A stretch of 64,000 bases of DNA from Setoptus koraiensis (GCA_048013815.1 CM106585.1:16182001-16246000); one strand, 5' to 3'. Shown: positions 47,234 to 58,786, numbered from the stretch's first letter. A program made the numbers and translations. Notes: generated from the sequence alone by a model not told the origin.

Positions 47234-48805
47234 TCACAGGGTGGTTTTAGATTCACTGCGTTGACTCTGTTCGATGCTGGAGTGATATATAACTACAGCA
47301 CAAACGATTATAAATGCACTAGCCGCCATGTAAAATAGGGAATATGTTATAATTGCTGTTACCTCTTTTGGTTTAGTCGAAGCCATCAATAAATGGTCAA
47401 TGACGTTCTGTGTAAGATTTACTGTTAGCTCTTGCCAGAACACAGGAAATAAAATCTCAGGCACGTTCCTAAATCTCACTAATCCTGGCGGTTTGCTAAT
47501 GGCCACATTCAATTGTACACGTGCTGCCATCTGGACGGGGGTGCCCGTTGTAGGCTCAACATTTAAGTAAAATTCATGAATACTTTTGTTTGGTTTGAGG
47601 CCTGTCACAGTAGTAGAATAATAAGGATCTGCATCTAAAAAATGTGGTAATGACATGAATAGTGGTGCGTTAAATTTACATGGTGCAATTGTAAAGACAC
47701 CCGAGGGCCATTCGTATCTAACACGATTATGGTTACCATATATACTGTTGCTATTGTTGCTGCTAAATGAGTTAGATGACGATGGCGTAGGCGGTGGCTG
47801 ATGTCGACTATCACTGTTAAAAAAACACGAGTTTGGTGGAAAATTTGTTCTATTTCTGAAGATATCATTGCTAGCTAAGAATCTTTTAGTCATCAAGCCT
47901 GATTCATGCTCATGTGTCCCATTGAGATCCATGCGCCAAACACGACAAAAATCTGGATGAAATAATTTCAAGGAATCTTGATCATCTTTAAGAGGTGGGA
48001 ATAGTTCGCCGTTGGAGGCACCGTCGATTGAATTGCACTCTGAGCCATTCCAAAAGGTTAGTGCTGGCTTCCCGTTATATTTAGTCATATGATTCAGTTT
48101 AAAAATGTCATCTTTGCCAGAATGAATCTCATAGGAACCATCTTCAGTATTGTTGCGCGCATTCATGTAGCCGAATTTGCCTCCTTGGCTCAACATTTCG
48201 GCATTCAAAAGAGGTCCAAATGTGGTTAGTAGATCTGGGTATCCATCAAATAGCATTTGCTTCACACTTCTCTTAATGAAGAATCCCTCGCTCAGTCCAT
48301 CGAGGGACAATGTTACGATGAGCCTCACCGCATTGCTGGCACTCTGTATCAATGTAAGTGTAATGGCTAGTGGAGCGTTCAATGTGGTAATCATAACTTT
48401 GTTATCTGCCACACTGAGCTCGCGTTCAAAATGCCAGGTTTTGTATTCCTTAAATGAAATAGTGTCATTATTATCATGGTTGACTATCTTCTTTTTCGTC
48501 CACTTTGAGCTATATGTGAATGGGCCTATCTCTTGTAGGTTGGGCTTCTCTCCAAATTGTTCAATTTCATTGGCATTAGTAATATTAAATAGATAGAATT
48601 TTTGATATATGGGAACAGGTAAATCTTTCCAAAGACTATATGATTGTGATGATGGTGTTAATTGGATTTGACTGTGAATGTACCTAGCTATAGACGGTGG
48701 CAACAGGTATAAATTTAGAAGTGCTAGGGCCAATAATGTGATGGACAACGCCGTAAAAATCTTCACCGAGGTGTAATGTAGGATGACTCTCACTATTTTT
48801 TCCAT
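47234..48805 (-). CDS. CD36/SR-B family scavenger receptor
   Basis: Two-pass membrane receptor of the CD36/SCARB/LIMP-2/croquemort family, mediating uptake of lipids, lipoproteins or apoptotic cells. One exon, ATG 48805, 523 residues. A short cytosolic N-terminus is followed by a membrane helix (about 12-36) and a large N-glycosylated ectodomain with family motifs: the cysteine-bearing SECNSIDGASNGELFPP (CD36 C-x-x-I-x-G-T...FPP), DFCRVWRMDL, NSCFF and APCKFNAPLFMSLPHFLDADP (about 405), then the second helix (482-507). The cytosolic C-terminus is 16 residues and ends KTTL, a class I PDZ-ligand form (T-x-L). A Ser/Asn-rich insertion near residues 322-352 (PPPTPSSSNSF) is unusual. Which paralogue it is cannot be decided by eye. 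Confidence 0.93.
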   Translation of the reverse strand: MEKIVRVILHYTSVKIFTALSITLLALALLNLYLLPPSIARYIHSQIQLTPSSQSYSLWKDLPVPIYQKFYLFNITNANEIEQFGEKPNLQEIGPFTYSSKWTKKKIVNHDNNDTISFKEYKTWHFERELSVADNKVMITTLNAPLAITLTLIQSASNAVRLIVTLSLDGLSEGFFIKRSVKQMLFDGYPDLLTTFGPLLNAEMLSQGGKFGYMNARNNTEDGSYEIHSGKDDIFKLNHMTKYNGKPALTFWNGSECNSIDGASNGELFPPLKDDQDSLKLFHPDFCRVWRMDLNGTHEHESGLMTKRFLASNDIFRNRTNFPPNSCFFNSDSRHQPPPTPSSSNSFSSNNSNSIYGNHNRVRYEWPSGVFTIAPCKFNAPLFMSLPHFLDADPYYSTTVTGLKPNKSIHEFYLNVEPTTGTPVQMAARVQLNVAISKPPGLVRFRNVPEILFPVFWQELTVNLTQNVIDHLLMASTKPKEVTAIITYSLFYMAASAFIIVCAVVIYHSSIEQSQRSESKTTL

Positions 48806-48924
48806 TTTGTGTTGCCAACTAATGACGGTCCTAATAAATTCGCTCGATGAACAATAATAATAAAATCAGGCACGAAAAATCATATCTCACCGAAGCCTGC
48901 GAACGCGCACATTGTTTTTGTTTG

Positions 48925-48974
48925 TGTTGTCGTTGTTGTTGTTGAAGTTGTTGTTGTTGTTGTTGTTGTTGTTA
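48925..48974. repeat. (GTT)n trinucleotide tract upstream of the CD36-family gene
   Basis: GTT units with one GAA interruption, about 120 bp before the ATG on the minus strand. Confidence 0.9.
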
Positions 48975-50284
48975 TTCTTATTTTCAATTCTATTTTTGGT
49001 TTTGTTGTTGTGTGTCTGAAATCGTTTGTGTGTTTGTGCGCGGCGCGCCGAACGTCTCACATGACTTGGTCCAGAGGATAAACTTTAGTCAACAACTGCC
49101 AACAGTAGACTAATGGAAAGCAAATCTGTTGTTGCCTAACAGGTGGCTGTTGTATGTTAGCAGTAGCTAGTCTTTGTGGTGGTGGTAATAATGGCTGCGT
49201 TCAGATTTCAACCACCAGTTGTGTTGCAGTGTCTAATTGTTAGTTCCGCGTATCGAGCGCCTTACTGCCAAGGACACTGGTTGTTGTGTTCTTATTAGTA
49301 TCAGTTTGTATGATATTTTATTGGGTCCGTTGCTTTCGTTGTCACGATATGTTAATAAATTATATTGACATACTGCCTAAACTGTGTGTTTAGACAAACC
49401 ATTGGCAAACAATAATAATAACAACAGAGATCGCGCTTGTTGTGTCTCTGGAATCTAGATGATAATGGTCTCATTGATGTCTGACGCTCCAATCATTTTT
49501 GTCGAATAGTTGCTTGCATCAATTAATTGCACTTGTTCGGTGATTGATCGCTCTGATAATTCTCGAGTAAATGGTGCAATGCCGTCTGATCATTTGCTGT
49601 CGCTGATCGTTTGGAACGAGCGGATTAATGGAACGGTGATGATTCTTCGCCCGATTCTTTTTGGAGCGGGTCGGGCCTAGAAGATCCTGAATTTGATGCA
49701 ATTAAATTGGTAGTTTGCTTGCAATTGATTGATTGTTGAGATTGAATTAAGCGAATATAGCAACAACAATACAATAATAATAATAATAATATATAAATGG
49801 CAATAAATACACACGTATATCACGTTGCGATAGTTCGGTGTTGAGGCTGTCGGTGCAAATTCGCAAATGCTGCTCACCATCATCGCGCACCGTTGTTATT
49901 TGCTGTGGCACAACAGTGGTGGCCACACAAACAACGGCCCAATCGAACATTTGTGCTGCTGTGTGCTTGCGGTACCCGCGTTCAAAGAAAATACCCGATC
50001 GCGCTACGCACCCTTTACCGTGCGCGCCCGAAATGCCGTGGTGCGGGTCGGAGCGTCCCGATAACAACGACGAGCAACGAATGAAAAACAAAAAAAAATA
50101 GATACTGGCCATTGATTTGTCGAAGCCGTCGCGAAATGAGCCCCAAAAAACCAATTCTGGGCAAAACTGGGACACTGCGTACCCGACACCGCGTACCGAT
50201 GGAATGCGGTTTCAATGCGGGCACAGCGAACCGCACAACAAATAGAAGCGGGCTCACACACGCCGCTGTGCGAGCGAACATTCC

Positions 50285-50545
50285 ATGGTGCTATTACGAT
50301 TACTTCGTTCGGTGTTTAGGCCGACTTTGCGCGCTCCAGCGCAGCCGAGACTCAAGCTCCGGTCAGTGGACACTCGGCGGGTTGCGCAACCAATGCGCCT
50401 GGCTCAGGTGCGCTACCCGGCCGGAGACAGGGCGCGCGGATCCGTTGCCGCGGTACATGCGCCGGTCAGCGGGCAAACACGGTCTGGCCGGAAGGCCTCG
50501 CTGTTTCTGGGGGGCGCCAGTCCGACGCTAAATGGCTGCTTGTGA
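50285..50545 (+). other. Open frame with a mitochondrial-presequence-like start, status uncertain
   Basis: 86 codons from ATG 50285 reading MVLLRLLRSVFRPTLRAPAQ, rich in Arg and Leu and without acidic residues for the first 28 residues, like a mitochondrial targeting peptide. A possible donor (CTCAG|GTGCGC, about 50406-50411) could lead to further exons, but none was recognised downstream. GC-rich DNA easily creates such frames, so chance is the leading alternative. Confidence 0.15.
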
Positions 50546-52486
50546 GAACGGGCCGAGTGGGCGCGCCGCGGCGGATATTCGCAGCCAATACAATCATTGA
50601 TTCAACAGTAGCCGTTTCCAGTCACCCTTTTTACCTGTATCCACATGCATGCTGGCGTGTGCGTTTGTGTGTCTCGCCAATTGAGACCACTAAAAGTACA
50701 GTGGATAATATCGACTCGCTTGAGAGTCTAGCAAAGTCTAGCTGCAACTTAACCTTGATTTAGCTTGATTCAGCTTGATTTTCTGCAAGGCACACAACTC
50801 ATTTTACCTGGCCTGTTAGTTTGCTGCCTGAGACAGACATCGCACGGCGTTTTGTTGCTGTTGTTGTTGTCTAGTTGATCTGTACTGTGCCAGCTATAAA
50901 TAGCTGCATAGCTAAACGGGTTGCTTGTGCAAATTTTGGCTCTCGTTGCAACCACCTCTACTGGTTGCTCCAGTTTTTGTTCGCCGCACCACAACACAGT
51001 CAGTTCCTATTTCCTGCAGCTTGAAAAGTAATCCTACCTGCGTCAGTGTGTGCGCCTACTGACCCCAATTGGTGTGATCTTCCAAACACGGCCTTGCTGT
51101 GGCTTCACAATCAGCGGCCAGCATCGATTGGTTGTAGCGATGATTCGGAAATTCATTCATGACAACGCATAATTTAACTGTTGTTCAGTCGGCCCGGCAC
51201 GGCAGTCAAACTGCCAGTTTGCTTGTGCTCTGGTCACTCTTAACACCGCCATCAATAGATGTTCGGCAAATTGTGCTGAGCTACATTTGAGCTTCGCAAA
51301 AAACATGGCCTATGATGCGAATTGTTGCAAAAGGTTGTTGCGCAATCATAAAAAGTATCGATGCTGTGCCTCCCCCGCCCCGTTTAATGGCTCTGTGGCT
51401 AATTACTTGTTTTGCGATGATTGAATTTAACTGCTTGAGACCCGACTGCATACACCGCGGGCCGTGTGTTCATTCTACACTCTGCGGCACCGGTAGCCCG
51501 GTCGCTCATACCAGTGGCCCGCTGTTACCGGCTAGATGTCAGTGGTCGATGGAGGGAGATAGCAGCAAAACTTTGGTCAGATCGCGCTCTTGAATGTTGT
51601 TGCTGTTGATCATTATCTTTGCATTATCACTTCTCCTTTGTGTCTCGCTTACATAATGATGATAGCGAGCCGTCTGTATAAATAAATAGATATAATATAT
51701 ATTGCATAATGCGTGTTTTCATTGTGTGTGTGTGTCGGCGTTTATGTATTGCTCGATTTGCATATTCAGTTGATGGTGGCTCGATAAAAGTACCTCAAGC
51801 ATACTGTTTCGATCTTGGCCCGCTTCTCATGGTGCGCATGGTGCGTGTGTATGCACCAATGAGCACCTAGCTTGGAGTATAAAGTAATTTTAAATAGGAC
51901 GATGACTATTATCATCATCGTCACACACTTTACGATAGACAGAGTGTATAATCTTTTGCAACACCCCCTTGGACGTGTGCTCGGTTCTGGCTTCTAGCGC
52001 CCCTGTTGCCGAGCAGCCGGCACACCGACCAAGACACAGACACAAATTATACGCTGCATTGAGATGAGGGATGGCCCAACAATCAGGCAGCAATTGGTAC
52101 ATTGCATAACTAACCGATGTAAGTGTAAACACACACACACACACACACAACTATTTATAATGAAACTACCCATGGGTCGGCTTATGATTTCTTGGCTCGG
52201 CGATCACTATCATCGTCTTGTCTTGTGTGTTTGCATAATAGCTGTAATAGCGGGTCTTCAAGGAATGCAAAGAGCGAGAGAGCAAGAGTTTGCATTCGCC
52301 CGGCCCATACCAAACCAGTCGACAGGATTTTATTTTACAAGACAGGATGCTTCTATTTTGACTGTTCTTGTGGACCCATTGTAGTTTCATTACAAACCGG
52401 AACTCGGAACATAACTCTGGCATGGCGCGCTATCAGTTACGACAACAGAGGCCACTATTATACACTATATTATTACTATAGGTATT

Positions 52487-52534
52487 GCCTGTCTATGGCC
52501 ACTGTGTGCCTGTCTATGGCCACTGTGTGCCTGT
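52487..52534. repeat. 21-bp tandem repeat, 2.3 copies
   Basis: Unit GCCTGTCTATGGCCACTGTGT repeated exactly twice plus six bases. Confidence 0.88.
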
Positions 52535-53042
52535 CATTTGCGGCCGTATAAAGCCGTTATATGGTGCACGTATTTCATCGCGACCCGTGTCGTGATTGTT
52601 GTGTCGGTGTGTTGTGTCGTAACATTGGCGGGCGGCATTGTCACAACAAATTAGAGCGCGACACACCAGCCCCGATGATGTAATGGGCTGATGTTAGCGC
52701 CATTAGATGGCGCCTCTATTGTTGGCCCCGTAAACGCGCCAGGCAAGCCAGTTGAGGCGCGAGATTGCGCAATGATCATGCCAGGCTCCTTTGGGCAACT
52801 GCAACTATCTGACTGGAGCCACAATTGGTTGGCTGGCGACCACTGGCGAGTGTCGGTCGACCGTTGGGCGACCAAATGCAATGCATGTTGGCGCTGTGAA
52901 ATCGTCGTCACATTGAGCGGACACAAATTGATTGAAGAGAGTTTTTGCGATCCATTGTTAGCGCCTAATTTTATTGTTATGTAATATTGGTGCCGTGAAA
53001 AAAGTTTCAAAAGTTTCAAGTTTCTCAAGTTATCCGATCATC

Positions 53043-54809
53043 ATGCTGCCGCAGCAGGAGGCCAACGGAGGCCAAATGTGCCAGGCGCAAGACGACGCGA
53101 TTGTTGTGAATCATCAAGAGCTAGATTCGGCCATGAGAGATACAAGTGTCTACAACGATAAACAACAATTGAGTGGCGACAACTTTAAGCAACTAATGAT
53201 CTACATAAGCAGCATAATTGTGATAGCGCTCACCACGCTCAACGCATCACTGTTCGTCTGGATAGTTGTGTCGTTGGACGCACGGAACAATCTGGTAAGC
53301 CCATAGCCGTTGATGTTTGATTGATTGTTTAGCAATCAGCGCAACTAATCACTAATGAGCACGATAACAACAGCGAAATCATTCGTTCGATCAATGGAAA
53401 CATGCACGATTTGTAACTGTTTTTGTTGTTCTGCCATATTCAGGGCCAACAAAGCGACAGCTTCGTGAGGCTGACGCCCGCCGGTGTCCATTTTCACGGC
53501 CAGAGCATGTTCAACAGCGACCTGGTGGTGTCGCGAATCAGAGCGAAGAGCCCGCCGAGGCTTCCAGAGGGCCGGCCCAACGACGGCTCCGACGGCAGCA
53601 TCACGGACACGGATGGCACCAGTTCACAAATTGACAACGACGCAACCATTATGCGATTCGACGCCACAGACGCCAATTTAACTTTCAACTGTGGCCCGAC
53701 AGCCGCGCAACAATCACAACAACAGATCTCGCTTGGGTCCAACGGTGTGATAAGCCTAGGCGAGAGCTCAAATCAATTTGTGATACTGGCACCTGGAGCA
53801 CCGAATAGCGCCCACGCACAAAAAGTGATAATAAACTCGTCTGGTGTGCTGATGGAGGCCAGCAAGCTGACGGCCACAAGTAAGTGACAGGGTCCATTAT
53901 CGTGCCTGATTGTAACCGATATCATGCGATACTAATCTAATTATTCCACCCTTTATCACGCAAACAGACAGACAGGGCCTCGACGCCAGGGGTCTGTCCG
54001 TGCAGACGGGACGCTTGTGCGGCCAAGAGGGCCTCAGTTTGCATTCGGCAACGCGCAAGCTGAGCCTTTTGGCGCCCAGAGGCATACGTTTCGAGTCCAC
54101 CAATGGCTCGGTGTCCATTGAGGCCAGCGAGCGCGTCTCCGTTCGCTCTTCGGCGGCTTCTGTGAGTATTGGTCACACTGACCGGGCCCGGCTGTTCCCG
54201 GACCGTCAGTCGCATCGATATCGAGCGGTCAAACTTGAAACCGTTCAACACTCAATGTCATCGACAGCAACTACTAACTCATGATGTATGTTTTTCGTGT
54301 CATCCATACAACTGCTTCATCTGCCCGAATCTATTGCGCTATCGTTGCACCTCACAACCCGTCCCCTATAAAAGGTGATACTGGCCAGCCCGTTGATTGA
54401 CGCCACCAACATCAAGACCATAATAGGCAGCCAAACTGGCAGGACCTACATGAATATCTACAAAGTGTGCCATTGTCATTTGGCTCAGTCCGCCGCCAGA
54501 AGCCGTCAAAACAGCCGTTCGTCTATTACTATTTCCAACAATTGGTCCCACTCCAACTTGAGCGACACGGACCCGGACCTGGCGATCGGGTGGCGTCACG
54601 GGCACACAAAGCGCAGCAGTAGCAGAAAGGGATCGCTTGCTCAACCTGTGCCCTCGCCAGCGCCAGCGCCAAACATGCAGGCGCCCCCATCATCAAAAAG
54701 TCAACAACAGACAACGGCAGATCATCCCCGATTGGGTCTGTTGTTTGGCGTGAAGCCGTCGCTGAATTGCAGCTCTTTCAATTGGTTTTGTAACATGGCC
54801 ACTTTGTAG
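53043..54809 (+). CDS. Gamma/delta-type sarcoglycan
   Basis: Type II transmembrane subunit of the dystrophin-associated sarcoglycan complex of muscle and other cells. Four exons: 53043-53294, 53444-53879, 53977-54161, 54375-54809, with donors GTAAGC, GTAAGT, GTGAGT and acceptors TATTCAG, GACAG, AAAAG in matching phase, giving 435 residues. A cytosolic N-terminus of about 50 residues is followed by one hydrophobic segment (52-78) and an extracellular beta-rich domain. The stretch SATRKLSLLAPRGIRF then SVSIEASERVSV aligns with the SPTRSL...APRGV...IEALS region of gamma/delta sarcoglycans. The C-terminal cysteines are C-x-C (323/325, YKVCHC) and C-x6-C (423/430), the family pattern, but with about 97 residues between the pairs instead of about 15. 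The inserted part is Ser/Pro/Gln-rich. Beta-sarcoglycan fits less well. ATG 53043 is the first in-frame ATG seen. The third exon has competing AG sites in ACAGACAGACAG; only the last keeps the frame. Confidence 0.88.
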
Positions 54810-57800
54810 TTTCATTTATGTTTTTTTTATCTATTGTTGTTGCACCATCGTGTAACAGCAAACGATCCAAATCAATACACACGATACCACCATACAAGAC
54901 AACTCTGCCAAGAGTCTCTGTGCCACGTTTGTAACTTTTCGTCAGGCCCGCTTTTCGTCAGCTTGACCTGTTTGTTGTGTCCACCAACTCTGCAATGGGC
55001 CAACCATATGCCGCACCGTTATGCTGGCCATGGGGGCACAGTTGCCACAATTTATGCTGCTCGCACCGACCAGCCCGGCGGCCTCTAATCCGCTCAACAC
55101 TCATATATTGTGTATGTGTGTGGTTGTTTTATCCAGAGAGCGCATTGTATCCAGAGTGGCCCTCAACGACACACGTCTGACCACGTAACAACAGCAATCA
55201 TCTTAATGACCCGCAATGTTGGCGTGCAACGGAATGCATGCAACAACAACAGCGAATTTGCAACTTATCTTGCAAACTGGCAGCACCAACGACAACCCAA
55301 GACGCCAAACAACATATCATTACTCATCTATTGAACGCTGTACGCAACAAACACAATGTTCAATAGATGTAACGCGGTCTCATCGTCTACGTCATCATCA
55401 ACATCACCATCAGCGTCAGCTAGCCACATCTATTTAGCGCACTAGTGCACTGGTCACTTGTTTAATATCTTAATGATCCGAATTTTGCATTGCGCCCCAA
55501 CAGTCGCTCAAAAGGCTGAATATTCTGTGTGGTCGGTGCTGGCCAGTTTGTGCAAGCCGGCCATAAAAAGAGAACAACAACCATTCTTGGTAAGATGACC
55601 GCTGTCATTTAATCGTTCGTAACGTCGCAACAGAACGATGACTTTGCCACTCCATCAACGACAACGCAATTGTGTCGTCGTGCATTTGCATTGTGTTGCT
55701 AGCCCCTCTGGTTGAACGTACATTAACATTGATTAGATTTGTTTGTTTCAAGCTCGTGGGCACTTGCGCGCGCGTGTGTGTGTGTGTTTTGGGCTTCCAG
55801 TCTGGCGAATGATCGCACAAGGCTCACGACGACCAGCCAAGCTCTCAAGATCCGCCACAGGGATCGCCAGCTAACACAAGCGAGCACGGGCCCCAATCCA
55901 GAGCTACAAACGGATGAAGAAGCACGTAGAGGAGAGGCGCACGTAGCCGAGTTGATTGCAAAAATGAAACGCTGGCGACAAGCAGAGTGAATAGAACGGA
56001 AAACACAGAGCGCTCAATAGTAACTGTAACATGGGCTCCAATTATCAGAATTAGACAACTCTGTTCACTCTGAATGATTCATAGTGAACCAGGCAGTGTG
56101 TCACTTTTCATCAGTTTATCATGACACAACAAAGCCGACAAGAGCAACCGTGCCTCAACAGTGGCGACAGTCTAGAAAAAATGAGAGATGTCGCGTTTGT
56201 GAGGAAACTCAAGGCAATCTCGACCAAACAAGCCACGCAACGAGTTTGTTTGCGCTCGTCGGCAGGTCCAGCAAGACACAGTTTGTCCTCAGGTCAGAGT
56301 TGCACGTTAAATCTGTGCTCAAATTGGTGCCGGCATCATTTTTCAACCGTTTCTCTCTCACTGTTTGTATGTTGCCCAGCACTGGTGGCCGTCGTCGTTG
56401 TTGCGACAAAATTCAATTTGCACCGACCGGAGTGCATTTATTAGTTTCTCTACTTGACACACAATTCACAACTCCAAACTGGCCAGCACGTCATTGTGTG
56501 TCTCTCATGTTGGCAGTATCTCATTTGGTCACTTCTTGTTGCGGTTTCAGTTCTCTCCGGTCTCTCACTCTAACTATGCCTACCATTGCGCAACGGATAG
56601 GCGCAACTCTCGCGCGGATGCGGATACAAAGACAAAATGTGCGTAGGCAGGGTTTATTACAGTTCAACGATACAATCTGTGACCCCCACCGACACTATTA
56701 CCCCGCGTGCTGGCGTGTGTGTCGTGATATATGGCTGCGGTTTGTGATCGCACTTTCGAGCGCATCATTTACGCCTGAAACTGGCGCTTGTGACACTGAA
56801 ATCAATGAAATACATCTGCACGCTTGGTCGATTTTTATTATTAAACTGCAACGTTAAACCAACTACTTACTATTTAACCTGGTGCTGACCAGTGACTGTC
56901 TAAATTAAGGCAGTGAATGGCGCCCCAGCGATGCCCGGTTGCGCCTCACTAGGCAGCTGATTGAATTGTCTCGAGTCGCCGCGCACCGTCTATTGTTTAC
57001 TTGCTCGTTAGCAGGATTACTTTCCACCTAACCTGCCACCACCTGAACCACCAAAAAGCGATCCAATTCAGACTTTATCGCACAGTTAGAGCCACGAAAA
57101 CACGATTAGTTGCCAGTTCAATTACATAATATTATTGGTCTAATCTGATTTGACATCGTGCCACAAATATGAGCACTTATTATCACGCGTAATTATGCTT
57201 TTGTTTGGTGAGCCATTATTCTGCTTGTTCGAGGTGGTCGCAAGCTGCCAATGATCGATTCGCGGCGACGTTGCTAGACCCAGGATAGCGCTAGATTATG
57301 AATTCGCTACGACCGCTAGATCACTTGTCTGCCATCACAAATTGTGATACATCATAACAGCTTGTCCCTGTTTGCGTGTCTCAGCATAGTCTCAGAACAG
57401 TAGTCTTAGCTGACTGTAAGAATCCATTTGACATTGACAGCGCTGTGTCACACATACGCACTAATGACAACACCAAATGTCGCCTTCGCTCCCTCACTGG
57501 CCCCACTGACCAAATGAACTACTAACAATATTCCCACTTGCATGAAATATCTCACAGTGCATTCTGCCGGAGTATTTCCATGATGCCACCACCTCCTCGT
57601 CTGTGACTGTTATCTCAAACTATACACACAATTCCTCGAGATCTGGCCATTCAAGTGAACACTTGAGCGACATATGGACGCCACTATAGTCTCGTATATA
57701 TCAACAGCAAACTAATACTTATTTTCGTCGTCGTCCTCCTCCCCCAACACCTTAGAAATCATTATTTGATGACGGCACCAAGCAAACAGCTTAGCTACCA

Positions 57801-58201
57801 AGTGTAGCCACTACTAATAGGTGTCAAAGTGGACTGTGGCCGCTAACACTCACACTAACAACAATCCATGCGAAGTGACAACACCACTGCTCGGTGATAG
57901 TAGTGGCCAAAATGAAATAGTCGCGACGATCAGATGACAAGAGTGGCAAGTTAAGTGCCTCCGATACTACTGAAGAGGATACATCTGTTTGCCAAACAAT
58001 TCCAAGATCTATGGCAACGCTACCCGTTATTGCAGCACTACTGCAAGCGATTGTTCACTCTGAATTACACCAGCAAACACTAGCGAAATCGTCACTAATT
58101 CGAATGTATCGTATTTCATTTGGTACCCCAGTTACTCGCCAGACTTATGTGAACTGATTGTTGGCGCTCGGTCAAGTAGACCGATTAGATTAGGAGCAAT
58201 T
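54810..58201. other. Mostly non-coding region after the sarcoglycan gene
   Basis: 3.4 kb with the sarcoglycan 3' UTR at the left. It contains a 12-bp-arm hairpin (55325-55369), possible exons at 55504-55702, a polar frame ending at 55990 (ELQTDEEARRGEAH) and a 257-codon frame at 56084-56857 without domain signal. From 57 kb on nothing coding is seen. Confidence 0.45.
55504..55702 (+). other. Two possible 3' exons of an unidentified gene
   Basis: Between an acceptor GCGCCCCAACAG (to 55503) and a donor TTG|GTAAGA lies 55504-55589, which translates in phase as AQKAEYSVWSVLASLCKPAI and continues to KREQQPFL. A 44-bp intron would end at CGTCGCAACAG (55633). The next segment, 55634-55702, stays in phase and ends at TAG, reading NDDFATPSTTTQLCRRAFAL then CC. 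The peptide looks protein-like rather than repeat-derived, but no upstream exon, start or family was found. The 44-bp intron is shorter than any other in the window. Confidence 0.22.
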
Positions 58202-58786
58202 ATGCAACCAATATCACCACCACTCGTGGAAGCGCCATCATACTTAAGGGACCCATCAATTGTTTGTTTGGCTTCTCCATTCCTGTGTGTGAGTGATGAG
58301 CAACTCAACTGGCCCCTTTATATTGCCTATCATTCTATCATGTTTATCATAATAGCTTTAAGATACAATGCAACACGAAACGCACAATCGTTGTATCTAG
58401 CTCTATTTCAGATATTATCATCATACAGCACGACAATTGGTATGGAGGACAAAGTACTTTTTTCTATCTTTGGGCGACCCATGGGAAAGGACCCATTGTG
58501 GCTGCTAGCAGTTAGTCAAGCTCTAAAATATTGGCCATCACGATGATAATTTCAATGTGATATGTTTGTCTGGTGCATATTAGCAAACTTGGAAACGGTT
58601 GCTTCTGGACCTGTCATTCGCAATATGCAAATAAACTTAAATGTTTGGTCCAAAAAATGCCAAACAGAACCGACAACAGCTTATTTGAAGCCGTATCTAT
58701 TTGAGCGTATCATCACTTTCATTCACATGGCTGAACTTAATAATATCTATTCTTTTGCATGCTGCGACTCAAGCTTCATCAAATGA
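58202..58786 (+). pseudogene. Unidentified coding-like region split by TGA-TAA
   Basis: ATG 58202 opens 114 codons (hydrophobic stretch NWPLYIAYHSIMFIIIALRY, then MGKDPLWLLAVSQALKYWP) ending in consecutive TGA TAA at 58544-58549. The same frame then stays open to 58786 and reads as ordinary protein (ILANLETVASGPVIRN, KPYLFERIITFIHMAEL). Low repeat content and balanced composition suggest a real or decayed gene of about 190 codons; I do not recognise the family. Alternatives are two small genes, a missed intron or a chance frame. Confidence 0.3.

Larger units (their letters stand above)
48806..53042. other. Upstream region shared by the CD36-family and sarcoglycan genes
   Basis: 4.2 kb between divergent start codons. 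Near the CD36 side is a GTT tract (48925-48974), AAC in the transcript. From 49.9 to 50.6 kb the DNA is GC-rich and holds an Arg-rich open frame (50285-50545, +). Further right are a CA tract (52129-52149) and a 21-bp tandem repeat (52487-52534). A small frame at 52691-52984 (+) precedes the sarcoglycan start and may be leader sequence. No gene is clearly supported. Confidence 0.5.

Noticed and set aside
52691..52984. 97-codon frame just upstream of the sarcoglycan start
   Set aside because: No domain, and its position suggests 5' leader or promoter DNA of the sarcoglycan gene rather than a separate gene.
55739..55990. Polar 83-codon frame ending ELIAKMKRWRQAE
   Set aside because: Its second half looks protein-like, but the only good acceptor before it gives an early stop in the phase supplied by the upstream candidate exon, and no family was recognised.
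56084..56857. 257-codon frame on the + strand
   Set aside because: No recognisable domain, many Cys/Arg/His, and a second open frame overlaps it; kept only as a note because a small lineage-specific gene cannot be excluded.
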